Shown: piece after piece, positions 1 to 5,555 of the stretch
Layout: every line of letters starts with the position of its first letter
Position numbering within the stretch: the stretch's first letter is position 1
NCBI GenBank assembly: GCA_001603055.1
Contig: LVAZ01000478.1
Coordinates: 1-8,702, forward strand
DNA: 8,702 bases
Reading direction: 5' to 3'
Source of the DNA: Victivallales bacterium Lenti_02
GTDB taxonomy: Bacteria > Verrucomicrobiota > Lentisphaeria > Oligosphaerales > Lenti-02
Program-made: the position numbers and the translations under genes
The notes under the pieces: generated by a model
The model's input: the letters and a program-made list of their open reading frames with translations, nothing else
Database searches by the model: none
Told to the model about the DNA's origin: nothing

Positions 1-837
1 GAATACCGCTACACGGACAAAATCGCCACCAGCCGCGCCCGGCGCGAGGCCCGGCGTTGGCAGGATGAGATCGACACCCTGCTCGCCCAGGTGGAACGGG
101 CCGGCAACGAGCGCCGCGAGGACCTCGCCCGGCTCGCCGCCGCCGATATCGAATACCAAATCCGGGAACGGCGCTTCCGATTCTACGAGATCACCCGAGG
201 CGGACGCTACGCCGAGCCCCATCTGGTCCTCGCCAAAACCCAGTTGTTCGACGGCAAGACCCTGATTGCCGAACTCCAGCCGGAGGAAGTGGTCTTCGCC
301 CAGCCCAACGAGCGCCATTCCCGCTGGCTCCGGGTGAGGACGCCCAACGGCCAGGTCCTCGACGGCCGCGCCGAGGATTTCGCCCCCCGCAGCAAAATCG
401 AGACCGACGACGCCGTCCGCCTCGCCCGGCTCCAGCAGCTCGCGGCGGACCTCGAGGGCGAGATTGATCTCGCCGTCGGCCAGGAGAACCAGCTCCGCTC
501 CCTCTGCCTCGCCCTCCGCTACGAAAACCAGATCACCCGCCTGCCCCTGGCCGGCCAGCCCTTCGCCACCGACTACGCGGGACGCCGTTTCTATGCCGGC
601 AGCGCCGCCCCGAACAATACCATCGAGATCATCAACGACTCCCGCGCGCGCACCGTCCTGCGGGACTGGGAGAGGGATTTGGACAGCATTCAGAAAACCC
701 TGGCCCGGCTGCGCCAGCGTCTGGAGTCCGCCCGCGTCGAGGCGGCCGTGACCGAAGCCAAAGTCCGGGAACGGACCCGCCGGTTCCAGGATTTCGAGTC
801 GCTGGGACCGCAGCTCCCCCCGCCCCCGCTGCCGTAG
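1..837 (+). CDS. Coiled-coil protein with SH3-like segment, 5' end missing
   Basis: The frame is open from the first base, so the start lies upstream; 278 residues are visible before the TAG. I do not recognise a named family. Residues about 10-50 are highly charged and helical (many R, E and K), consistent with a coiled coil. Residues about 75-130 (from LVLAKTQLFDG through the VRTPNGQV stretch) alternate hydrophobic strands with turns and contain a W followed by V-R-T-x-x-G-Q, which resembles a bacterial SH3-type barrel. Residues about 138-160 and 215-265 are again charged, heptad-like helices. The tail is proline-rich (QLPPPPLP). GTG at 91 is an internal codon, not a convincing start. The gene ends 114 nt before the pseudopilin operon, and a promoter lies between them, so co-transcription is not required. 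An envelope or scaffold role is possible but unproven. That it is a real gene is fairly certain from the uninterrupted frame and codon pattern; its function is unknown. Confidence 0.7.
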   Translation, partial: EYRYTDKIATSRARREARRWQDEIDTLLAQVERAGNERREDLARLAAADIEYQIRERRFRFYEITRGGRYAEPHLVLAKTQLFDGKTLIAELQPEEVVFAQPNERHSRWLRVRTPNGQVLDGRAEDFAPRSKIETDDAVRLARLQQLAADLEGEIDLAVGQENQLRSLCLALRYENQITRLPLAGQPFATDYAGRRFYAGSAAPNNTIEIINDSRARTVLRDWERDLDSIQKTLARLRQRLESARVEAAVTEAKVRERTRRFQDFESLGPQLPPPPLP

Positions 838-881
838 CGGGGCGGAAACGGCCACCCGCCGCCGCCGTCGCATTCTTGCAG

Positions 882-910
882 TTGCACCGCGAACGAAATG
901 GTGGTATGCT
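882..910 (+). promoter_or_regulatory. Promoter P1: TTGCAC-N17-TATGCT before pseudopilin operon
   Basis: TTGCAC (882-887) and TATGCT (905-910) are separated by exactly 17 nt. TG at 902-903 adds an extended -10 element, and GAAT follows the -10. A second TTGCA box lies directly upstream (TTGCAG, 876-881). The expected transcript start is near 917, giving a leader of about 35 nt. The match to the sigma70 consensus is moderate on its own. The call is strengthened by the same architecture recurring before the other two transcription units. Confidence 0.6.
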
Positions 911-942
911 GAATGTAGACACATGCAATGGCCGCCAGCGGC

Positions 943-947
943 AGGAG
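943..947 (+). promoter_or_regulatory. Ribosome binding site AGGAG deciding the start at 952
   Basis: AGGAG lies 4 nt before ATG 952. The in-frame ATG at 928 has no purine-rich site upstream, so 952 is the better start even though the frame is open to 928. Confidence 0.6.
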
Positions 948-951
948 TGCT

Positions 952-1728
952 ATGAACGCGAATCTGGCCAAACCCCACGGAAAAGCGACGCCCCGGCCCC
1001 GCCTTCGGGGGTTCACCCTCGTCGAGATGATGGTCGTGATCGTCATCGCCGCCATCGTGATGGCCATCGCCATCCCCTCCTTCGTCAAGATGACTTCCGG
1101 CTCCGCCGTGCGCTCCGGCACCCGGCTGGTCGCCGCCCAGCTCCGTCTCACCCGCCAGCACGCCATCAGCCAGCGGCGCACCATCGCCCTCATAATGCCC
1201 GGCGAAATCAAAGCGACCAGTACCGGCAACAATTTGCTCCCCGACGAACTTTCCTATGTCGCCATGAAGCCCGCTTATGTCACCGGCTCATCCTCCCCCT
1301 TCACCTTCGCCGGCTGGGTCGAAGGGGCGAAATGGCTCCACGTCCCCCGTGGTGCCGTCATCGCCGAGGCGGACACGGACAAAGGGATTGCAGATGGAGC
1401 AAGTTTCAACGTTACGGAGCCTACACCAAATGGCGAATGCCTAGTTGAAAAGGTTACCCTGAACGACCTGAGTGACCTTGATGGATCGCTGAGCGGTGCC
1501 ACTGAAGTTCTTGGGATTCGCGCTCTCGTGTTCTCGCCGACGGGCCGCGTTCTCGACATGACCGAATCCCACACCACCATAGCCCAGATCACCTATACTA
1601 AGGACGCCTGGATTGTCCGTTCGCCGGGCGACTCGGGAACCGCCACTAAGTTGGCGGCCAACCAGTTCAACATCGAGATCAACATTTTTACTGGTCGGAT
1701 TAAGATCGAAACTCCCGACCAGTACTAG
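952..1728 (+). CDS. GspH/FimT-like pseudopilin
   Basis: This is a prepilin-type protein of 258 residues, predicted to be processed by prepilin peptidase and inserted through its N-terminal helix into the inner membrane or a pseudopilus. The leader is 20 residues, basic, and ends in glycine: cleavage is expected in RG|FTLVEMM, with Glu at mature position 5. It is followed by a hydrophobic helix (VVIVIAAIVMAIAIPSF). Residues after the helix (TRLVAAQLRLTRQHAISQRR, then TIALIMPG) match the GspH/FimT pattern of an amphipathic L-x-x-A-R-x-x-A-I-x-R segment leading into a first strand. In type II secretion, GspH is a minor pseudopilin of the fibre tip. The gene opens a three-gene operon with 21 nt to the next start. 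GC falls to about 51% in 1381-1500 by hand count, well below the 5' part. An alternative is cassette protein D of the Verru_Chthon pseudopilin cassettes. The family is fairly sure; the secreted cargo is unknown. Confidence 0.85.
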   Translation: MNANLAKPHGKATPRPRLRGFTLVEMMVVIVIAAIVMAIAIPSFVKMTSGSAVRSGTRLVAAQLRLTRQHAISQRRTIALIMPGEIKATSTGNNLLPDELSYVAMKPAYVTGSSSPFTFAGWVEGAKWLHVPRGAVIAEADTDKGIADGASFNVTEPTPNGECLVEKVTLNDLSDLDGSLSGATEVLGIRALVFSPTGRVLDMTESHTTIAQITYTKDAWIVRSPGDSGTATKLAANQFNIEINIFTGRIKIETPDQY

Positions 1729-1749
1729 GCAGCCAAGGACCGCACGTCC

Positions 1750-2352
1750 ATGAAACGACACTACTTCAACCTCATCGAGCTGATGCTGGCCCTCGGCGTG
1801 ATCGTCGTCGGTCTGGTCAGCGTGATGGCCCTCTTCCCCATCGGTGCCAACGCCAACCGCGACGCCATCGCCGAGAACTACTCGGCCATGGCCGCCGAGC
1901 AGATGCTCAACTCCCTAGCACACTATATTCGTAGTTCTGGCACTGTTTGGACTTCTGCCGTTGAAAGTGGGGGGATTCATGCATTCGGCGGAACTGATAC
2001 GGTGACAGATAAAATTAACCATATCAAAAACCAACAACCGATTCCCGGAAGTGACTACGAAGCAAGTGTTCCATCCGGCCTTGTGGAAGTCGCCGGAAAT
2101 ATGTTTATGAAAAGTAGTAATAATTTCAAGGAAGGCTTCCGGATTGAGGCCAAGGGAGGCGTTGCTGATGAATATATGGATTTCGAGGGGATGATGGCGC
2201 TCTGGCAAGAAAAAATAAATATAAATGGGGTTGAAGTTGACTACCCTTATGGCACCGTCCTCAATATCGAGATTTCCTGGCCTTCCCAGTTGCCCTACAA
2301 TCGCCGTCAGAAGGCTCGCTACCGTCTCGAAGTGTTCAACCCCAACCGCTGA
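1750..2352 (+). CDS. GspI/PilV-like pseudopilin
   Basis: This 200-residue prepilin-like protein has only a 5-residue leader, MKRHY, followed by FNLIELMLALGVIVVGLVSV. Glu is at mature position 5. The residue before the cleavage site is Tyr, not the usual Gly. The L-x-L-G-V-x-x-V-G-L pattern and the following ALFPIGANANRDAIAENYSA segment, then AAEQML, are typical of GspI or PilV-type minor pseudopilins and also resemble protein B of the Verru_Chthon cassettes. AAGGA at 1735-1739 lies 10 nt before the ATG. The gene is 21 nt after the GspH-like gene and 14 nt before the GspJ-like gene, so one operon is likely. Base composition changes sharply: 1741-1920 is about 62% GC, 1921-2280 about 45%, and 2281-2340 about 57% (hand counts). 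The AT-rich block encodes the C-terminal globular head. The family call rests on the N-terminus; the head is not recognisable. Confidence 0.8.
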   Translation: MKRHYFNLIELMLALGVIVVGLVSVMALFPIGANANRDAIAENYSAMAAEQMLNSLAHYIRSSGTVWTSAVESGGIHAFGGTDTVTDKINHIKNQQPIPGSDYEASVPSGLVEVAGNMFMKSSNNFKEGFRIEAKGGVADEYMDFEGMMALWQEKININGVEVDYPYGTVLNIEISWPSQLPYNRRQKARYRLEVFNPNR

Positions 2353-2366
2353 GTGGGAACCGCACG

Positions 2367-3128
2367 ATGAATAAACGACACTTCACGCTGATCGAACTCA
2401 TGGCCGCCATGGTCGTGCTGCTGATCATGATGGGTTTTCTCTTCCATTTCATTATCAGCTCCCAGAACCTCTGGAGCGCCTCCGAGCGCAACGCCCGCAT
2501 CTACGAGAATGCCCAGGTCTTCTTCGATCTCCTAGACCGAGACCTCGGCGGGGTCATGGTCAGCAAGGTGCCGGGACAGGAAATTGGTTTTTGGATCGGT
2601 GATCCGACTCCGGCTGGAACCTCCAATCCTTTTCTGAGTATGGTTAGCATGGTTCCGCAAAATATGATGCCGTCACTTGCTGTTTCACCTGATGGTCGAC
2701 CTAACATTTGCGAGGTTCATTATTCACGGCAATTAATCGCGACTGATCCGCCGGCAGATGTTGATGTTTTTCGGATCGTGCGGGCTGTTGTAAGTGAAAA
2801 AAAAGAAGACGGGTCAAAGGATAGCGATTGGGATTTCTATGGTAACAATGCAGTTTCTGCACCAGGCTGGCTTTCCCGTTCGAATGCAAAGGAACTAGAG
2901 GTAATCGATGGAGTTGAAGATATCACAATCAGTTTCTTTTCTAAAGACGATCTTGTCAATCCGCTGCCTGGGAGTCTCTTTTACCGCGAGCTACCTTCCG
3001 CTGTCAGGGTGAGCGTCACTTTGGTCGACCAAAAAGTCTATGACTTGAAACTTTCTGGTTCTCCTCGCGCGAGCCGTCTCGACGCCAGCCGCCGGAAGTT
3101 TACCCGGGTGTTCCTCCTGAGCCGCTGA
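2367..3128 (+). CDS. GspJ-like pseudopilin
   Basis: This 253-residue protein has the 5-residue leader MNKRH followed by FTLIELMAAMVVLLIMMGFLF. Glu is at mature position 5, and His replaces Gly before the expected cleavage point. The helix continues into SSQNLWSASERNARIYENAQ and FFDLLDRDLGGV, the GspJ-type pattern in which a long helix ends in an L-x-R-D-L motif before the head domain. In type II secretion, GspI, GspJ and GspK form the tip complex of the pseudopilus; no GspK is seen here. It is the last gene of the operon, 14 nt after the GspI-like stop, with a weak GTGGGA-type ribosome site. About 59% GC in 2401-2580 drops to about 45% in 2581-2940 and returns to about 68% in 3061-3120. Verru_Chthon cassette protein C is an alternative label. 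Confidence 0.8.
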   Translation: MNKRHFTLIELMAAMVVLLIMMGFLFHFIISSQNLWSASERNARIYENAQVFFDLLDRDLGGVMVSKVPGQEIGFWIGDPTPAGTSNPFLSMVSMVPQNMMPSLAVSPDGRPNICEVHYSRQLIATDPPADVDVFRIVRAVVSEKKEDGSKDSDWDFYGNNAVSAPGWLSRSNAKELEVIDGVEDITISFFSKDDLVNPLPGSLFYRELPSAVRVSVTLVDQKVYDLKLSGSPRASRLDASRRKFTRVFLLSR

Positions 3129-3158
3129 TCCCCGACCGCGCTTGGTTGGCAAAGCGGT

Positions 3159-3191
3159 TTGGAGATGCGCCCGTCCTCGGGCGCGGAGCGC
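3159..3191 (+). repeat. 33-nt intergenic repeat, copy 1
   Basis: The sequence matches 5327-5359 at 31 of 33 positions. It contains a perfect 7-bp stem, GCGCCCG (3167-3173) with CGGGCGC (3178-3184), around a TCCT loop. One of the two differences between copies lies in the loop and the other lies outside the stem, so pairing is preserved. A competing pairing exists here only: GATGCGC (3164-3170) with GCGCATC (3188-3194). The copy begins 30 nt after the pseudopilin operon's last stop codon. Confidence 0.75.
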
Positions 3192-3243
3192 ATCGCTGGG
3201 ACGGAACACCATGCCTGTCTGAGTCGTTGGCCGGGAAGATGGC

Positions 3244-3362
3244 AAGGTGGCCGGAGCTTCCAGCTCCGGATTCCCACCAAAGCCCCCCGCTCCAGTTCCG
3301 GCACCAGTCGCGCCGCCACTTCTGCCAAACGTCAGACCGGAGCAGGATGCTCCGGCCACCTT
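3244..3362. repeat. 119-bp inverted-repeat element with a hairpin in each arm
   Basis: AAGGTGGCCGGAGC (3244-3257) is the exact reverse complement of GCTCCGGCCACCTT (3349-3362). Each arm also forms its own perfect 8-bp hairpin: CCGGAGCT-TCC-AGCTCCGG at 3251-3269 and CCGGAGCA-GGA-TGCTCCGG at 3337-3355. No coding sequence is evident inside. The layout resembles a small non-autonomous mobile element or a palindromic intergenic repeat family, but only one copy is in the window. Confidence 0.6.
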
Positions 3363-3440
3363 CCGTACTCCGGCCTGGGGTTGGCACGCACACAGCGCCG
3401 GTGCGGCGGATTCCCCTTCCATACGACTTGGCTGAAAATG

Positions 3441-3469
3441 TTGCATCGGGGGGCGGCGGCGCGTATGGT
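3441..3469 (+). promoter_or_regulatory. Promoter P2: TTGCAT-N17-TATGGT
   Basis: TTGCAT (3441-3446) and TATGGT (3464-3469) are separated by exactly 17 nt, and GAAT follows the -10 as in P1. The predicted transcript start is near 3476, giving a leader of about 70 nt that contains an inverted repeat before the ribosome site. Confidence 0.6.
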
Positions 3470-3483
3470 GAATACGGGCCATG

Positions 3484-3519
3484 GATTCGCCCGGCGATGC
3501 GGCCGGGATGGGGCGAATC
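3484..3519 (+). promoter_or_regulatory. Inverted repeat in the 5' leader of the secreted-protein gene
   Basis: GATTCGCCC (3484-3492) pairs perfectly with GGGCGAATC (3511-3519). A second stem, CCCGGC (3490-3495) with GCCGGG (3502-3507), overlaps the first arm and so would partly compete with it. The structure lies between promoter P2 and the ribosome site AGGAAGGA (3533-3540). It could affect mRNA stability or translation, or bind a protein as DNA; nothing shows which. Confidence 0.4.
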
Positions 3520-3547
3520 ATCTCCCGTAACCAGGAAGGATTGTGCC

Positions 3548-5230
3548 ATGCGTGCCTTCGCCCTCCCGAGTCTTCTGGTCCGTTCCCTTGGGTTGCTGGC
3601 CTTGGCGGGCGGCGTGCTGGCCGCCCCCCCCGTGCGCCGGGTCACGCCTTTGCCCGCCGTGCAGGCGAAGCCGACCAACCGTCTGGCGGAATTCCGGCTC
3701 GACGCCACGCTCGAAGTGGGGCTTCATCTGTTGGTTGACGCCAACCAGACTCCCTACAAGAACGGCGAAATCCAGATACCCTTCGCCGCCCAGCTCACTC
3801 TCAGGGACGACCAACTGCGCGCCCCGCATCTTTTCGTCCCCTTCCGCTGGAGCAGCAAGCTGGCCCGGCCGGTGGCGGCGGAGTGGCAGGTGGTGCAGAC
3901 GCCGACGACCTACGGCACGGAGAACTGGCAGTATCCCGCCGGCATCGTCGCGCGGGGTGCCGCGAAGGAACTGCCCGGCAAACCGGGCGACCCCGCCTAC
4001 TTCGTGGTGGATTTCCGCCCCATCTATGATCTGCCCAAGGAATTCCGCCTGCAACCGCCGGTGCAGCAGGTTCAGCCGACCAGGAAGACCGCGCCCCGGG
4101 CCATTGCGCCAGCGCCGGGCCTGCCGGCCAATATCCAGCGAAAGGCATTGAATCCCAAACAATTGGCCTTCGCGAAAGAGATGGCCACCTTCGCCGAGCA
4201 CCGTTCCTACTATGTGCGCCTCGTGCTGCTGGGGCCGCAGCGGCAGCCCATCGCCATCTCCGCCTATGTGCCGATCCGGAGCAAGCCTCCCACCGCCGTG
4301 ACCATCTATCCCGGTTCGCTTCCCGCCAGCGACCAGCCGCCGCAGCAAAACCTGCCCGCCGTCAAGATTCTCGCGTATCATCCTCCCAAGCATTTCAGCA
4401 CCGACGACCAATCCCAGCGCTTCATCGTCCTCTCGAACTGCCCGAAGATGGTGCTCGACATGATGAACTGGAAGGTCGGGCAGCAGGTCCGTCTGTCGCC
4501 CAAGCGGGACGAGGGCATCGGCGGCATCGGCGATGCCGTGGGGGCCGCGTTCAACGCCATCGAGGATGTGGTGAACTGGGTGTCGAAGGCGTGGAGCGAC
4601 TTGCAGGCGACCTTCGTCGACGGCATCTGCGGCGGCAACAGCACCTGCAAGGACATTGCCGGCCCCGCCCTCAAGATCGGGCTCATGTACGTGGGCATCC
4701 CCCCCGATCTGCCCAACTACAACGAGTTGTGCTCGATGGGCAAGGACTATGTGGCCAGCTACGTGGCCGACCAGACCGGGGTGCCGGCCGAGTACGTGCG
4801 GGCCGGGATCGACCAGATGACGGACGTGGTCAACAACCCGCCCGGCGGCGGGGGCGGCACCTTCCTCTGGCCCGATCCGGCCTTCCAGGACCAGCCGGCC
4901 CACATCGAGGTCCTAATCACCAACCCCAGCAACAAGCCCACCGATGTCAGTGTCCTCTGGCTGCTCTACGGTTCCACCCAGGGCGACAGCGCCACCCATC
5001 CGCCCCTGATCCCCACCTGGCTTGATACCCAGACCCCCCTGCCCCCCCTCCAGCCCGGCCAGTCCCTGCGGTTCCCCATTTTCCTGACCCCCAATCCCGC
5101 AACCATGATTTCGCACGGGGCCGACAATCTGCACACCTACCAGGGCCGGCGGATCATGATCTACGACGTCGGCGGCAAGGTGCTCTACGCCGGCCAGACC
5201 AACTGGATGGGAGGAGCGGTGGCCAAGTAA
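3548..5230 (+). CDS. Secreted protein of unknown function, cysteine-containing helical core and C-terminal beta domain
   Basis: The product has 560 residues. The start is ATG 3548 because AGGAAGGA (3533-3540) sits 7 nt upstream and the protein then begins with a signal peptide, MRAFALPSLLVRSLGLLALAGGVLA, with cleavage expected after ALA at residue 25. Residues about 35-170 are strand-rich. A proline-rich linker follows near 180-205, then a second strand-rich part (about 215-345). Residues about 315-430 form a helical module with GIGGIGDAVGAAFNAIEDVV and, at 383-394, GIPPDLPNYNEL leading to a D-Y-V-A-S-Y-V-A helix. Cysteines at 298, 361, 367 and 395 could form disulfides. After a glycine run near 433-437, residues about 445-555 look like an Ig-like beta sandwich (HIEVLITNPSNKPTDVSVLW, then PPLQPGQSLRFPIFL). 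It has its own promoter (P2) and appears monocistronic. I recognise the I-P-P-x-x-P-N motif as recurring in uncharacterised bacterial proteins, from memory only. Export is well supported; function is unknown. Confidence 0.8.
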   Translation: MRAFALPSLLVRSLGLLALAGGVLAAPPVRRVTPLPAVQAKPTNRLAEFRLDATLEVGLHLLVDANQTPYKNGEIQIPFAAQLTLRDDQLRAPHLFVPFRWSSKLARPVAAEWQVVQTPTTYGTENWQYPAGIVARGAAKELPGKPGDPAYFVVDFRPIYDLPKEFRLQPPVQQVQPTRKTAPRAIAPAPGLPANIQRKALNPKQLAFAKEMATFAEHRSYYVRLVLLGPQRQPIAISAYVPIRSKPPTAVTIYPGSLPASDQPPQQNLPAVKILAYHPPKHFSTDDQSQRFIVLSNCPKMVLDMMNWKVGQQVRLSPKRDEGIGGIGDAVGAAFNAIEDVVNWVSKAWSDLQATFVDGICGGNSTCKDIAGPALKIGLMYVGIPPDLPNYNELCSMGKDYVASYVADQTGVPAEYVRAGIDQMTDVVNNPPGGGGGTFLWPDPAFQDQPAHIEVLITNPSNKPTDVSVLWLLYGSTQGDSATHPPLIPTWLDTQTPLPPLQPGQSLRFPIFLTPNPATMISHGADNLHTYQGRRIMIYDVGGKVLYAGQTNWMGGAVAK

Positions 5231-5292
5231 GGAAGGGAGGGGGAACTGCCGAAGGCAGAATGAGGAATGAAGAACAGAACGAATTGAAAGGA

Positions 5293-5311
5293 GCAGGCGT
5301 AGACGCCCTGC
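5293..5311 (+). repeat. Bulged hairpin GCAGGCGT-AG-ACGCCCTGC
   Basis: GCAGG (5293-5297) pairs with CCTGC (5307-5311), and CGT (5298-5300) pairs with ACG (5303-5305), leaving a two-base loop and one extra C at 5306. It lies just upstream of the 33-nt repeat and may belong to the same composite element. Confidence 0.4.
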
Positions 5312-5326
5312 ACCATCGCCAGACGC

Positions 5327-5359
5327 TTGGAGATGCGCCCGTCCCCGGGCGCGGGGCGC
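5327..5359 (+). repeat. 33-nt intergenic repeat, copy 2
   Basis: The sequence is 31 of 33 identical to 3159-3191, in the same orientation. It keeps the 7-bp stem GCGCCCG (5335-5341) with CGGGCGC (5346-5352), now around a TCCC loop. It starts 97 nt after the secreted-protein stop codon and lies about 170 nt before promoter P3. As with copy 1, it occupies the first part of the gap rather than the promoter region. Confidence 0.75.
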
Positions 5360-5391
5360 GGGGTGCTGCCGACGCGCGGGATTGCCGCTCG

Positions 5392-5441
5392 GGAGCGCGG
5401 CGTTCCCGGGAACGCCGTGCGGTGGAGGACCGCCGCGCTCC
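5392..5441. repeat. Inverted repeat containing a perfect 20-bp palindrome
   Basis: CGGCGTTCCC|GGGAACGCCG at 5398-5417 is a perfect 20-bp palindrome. The left half also belongs to an 11-bp perfect inverted repeat, GGAGCGCGGCG (5392-5402) with CGCCGCGCTCC (5431-5441). A third pairing, GTGGAG (5422-5427) with CTCCAC (5438-5443), competes with the second. The palindrome could be a dimeric protein-binding site about 110 nt upstream of the P3 -35 box, or part of a repeat element. Confidence 0.55.
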
Positions 5442-5526
5442 ACACGCCGGGTTTGCAGGGCGGTGGCGGAAGGCGTTTTGCTCGCGCGTTCCGTGAGTTC
5501 CGGCAGATCGCCGCCGCCGGCGTGGA

Positions 5527-5555
5527 TTGCAGGCGTTGCGGCAGGGGGTTATGGT
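5527..5555 (+). promoter_or_regulatory. Promoter P3: TTGCAG-N17-TATGGT
   Basis: TTGCAG (5527-5532) and TATGGT (5550-5555) are again separated by exactly 17 nt. The predicted transcript start near 5562 gives a leader of about 33 nt. The GAAT found after the -10 of P1 and P2 is not conserved here. Confidence 0.55.

Larger units (their letters stand above)
3129..3547 (+). other. Intergenic region with repeats, hairpins and promoter P2
   Basis: These 419 bases have no supported gene. An open frame reaches back from the downstream gene to 3146, but the residues before 3548 look like translated repeat DNA and lack a ribosome site and signal peptide. The region holds one copy of a 33-nt repeat, a 119-bp inverted-repeat element with two perfect hairpins, promoter P2, and a structured leader. 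I see no clear T-rich intrinsic terminator after 3128. Confidence 0.7.

Noticed and set aside
3134..3160. An intrinsic terminator after the pseudopilin operon
   Set aside because: CGCTT can pair with AAGCG, but the stem is only 5 bp and is followed by just three T residues. It is too weak to call.
3429..3446. A sigma54 promoter (TGGC then TTGCA)
   Set aside because: GG and GC are 11 nt apart rather than the required 10, and the other two TTGCA boxes have no correctly spaced GG. The N17-TATGST arrangement explains all three.
3146..3547. An N-terminal extension of the secreted protein back to 3146
   Set aside because: The extension would translate repeat and hairpin DNA and promoter P2. The signal peptide and a strong ribosome site place the start at 3548.
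3518..4903. A 461-codon open frame on the - strand
   Set aside because: It is antisense to the secreted-protein gene and has H/V/G/R-rich shadow composition without a ribosome site or domains.
5246..5258. CTGCC-GAA-GGCAG as a terminator after the secreted-protein gene
   Set aside because: The stem is short and followed by a purine-rich tract, not a T-run.
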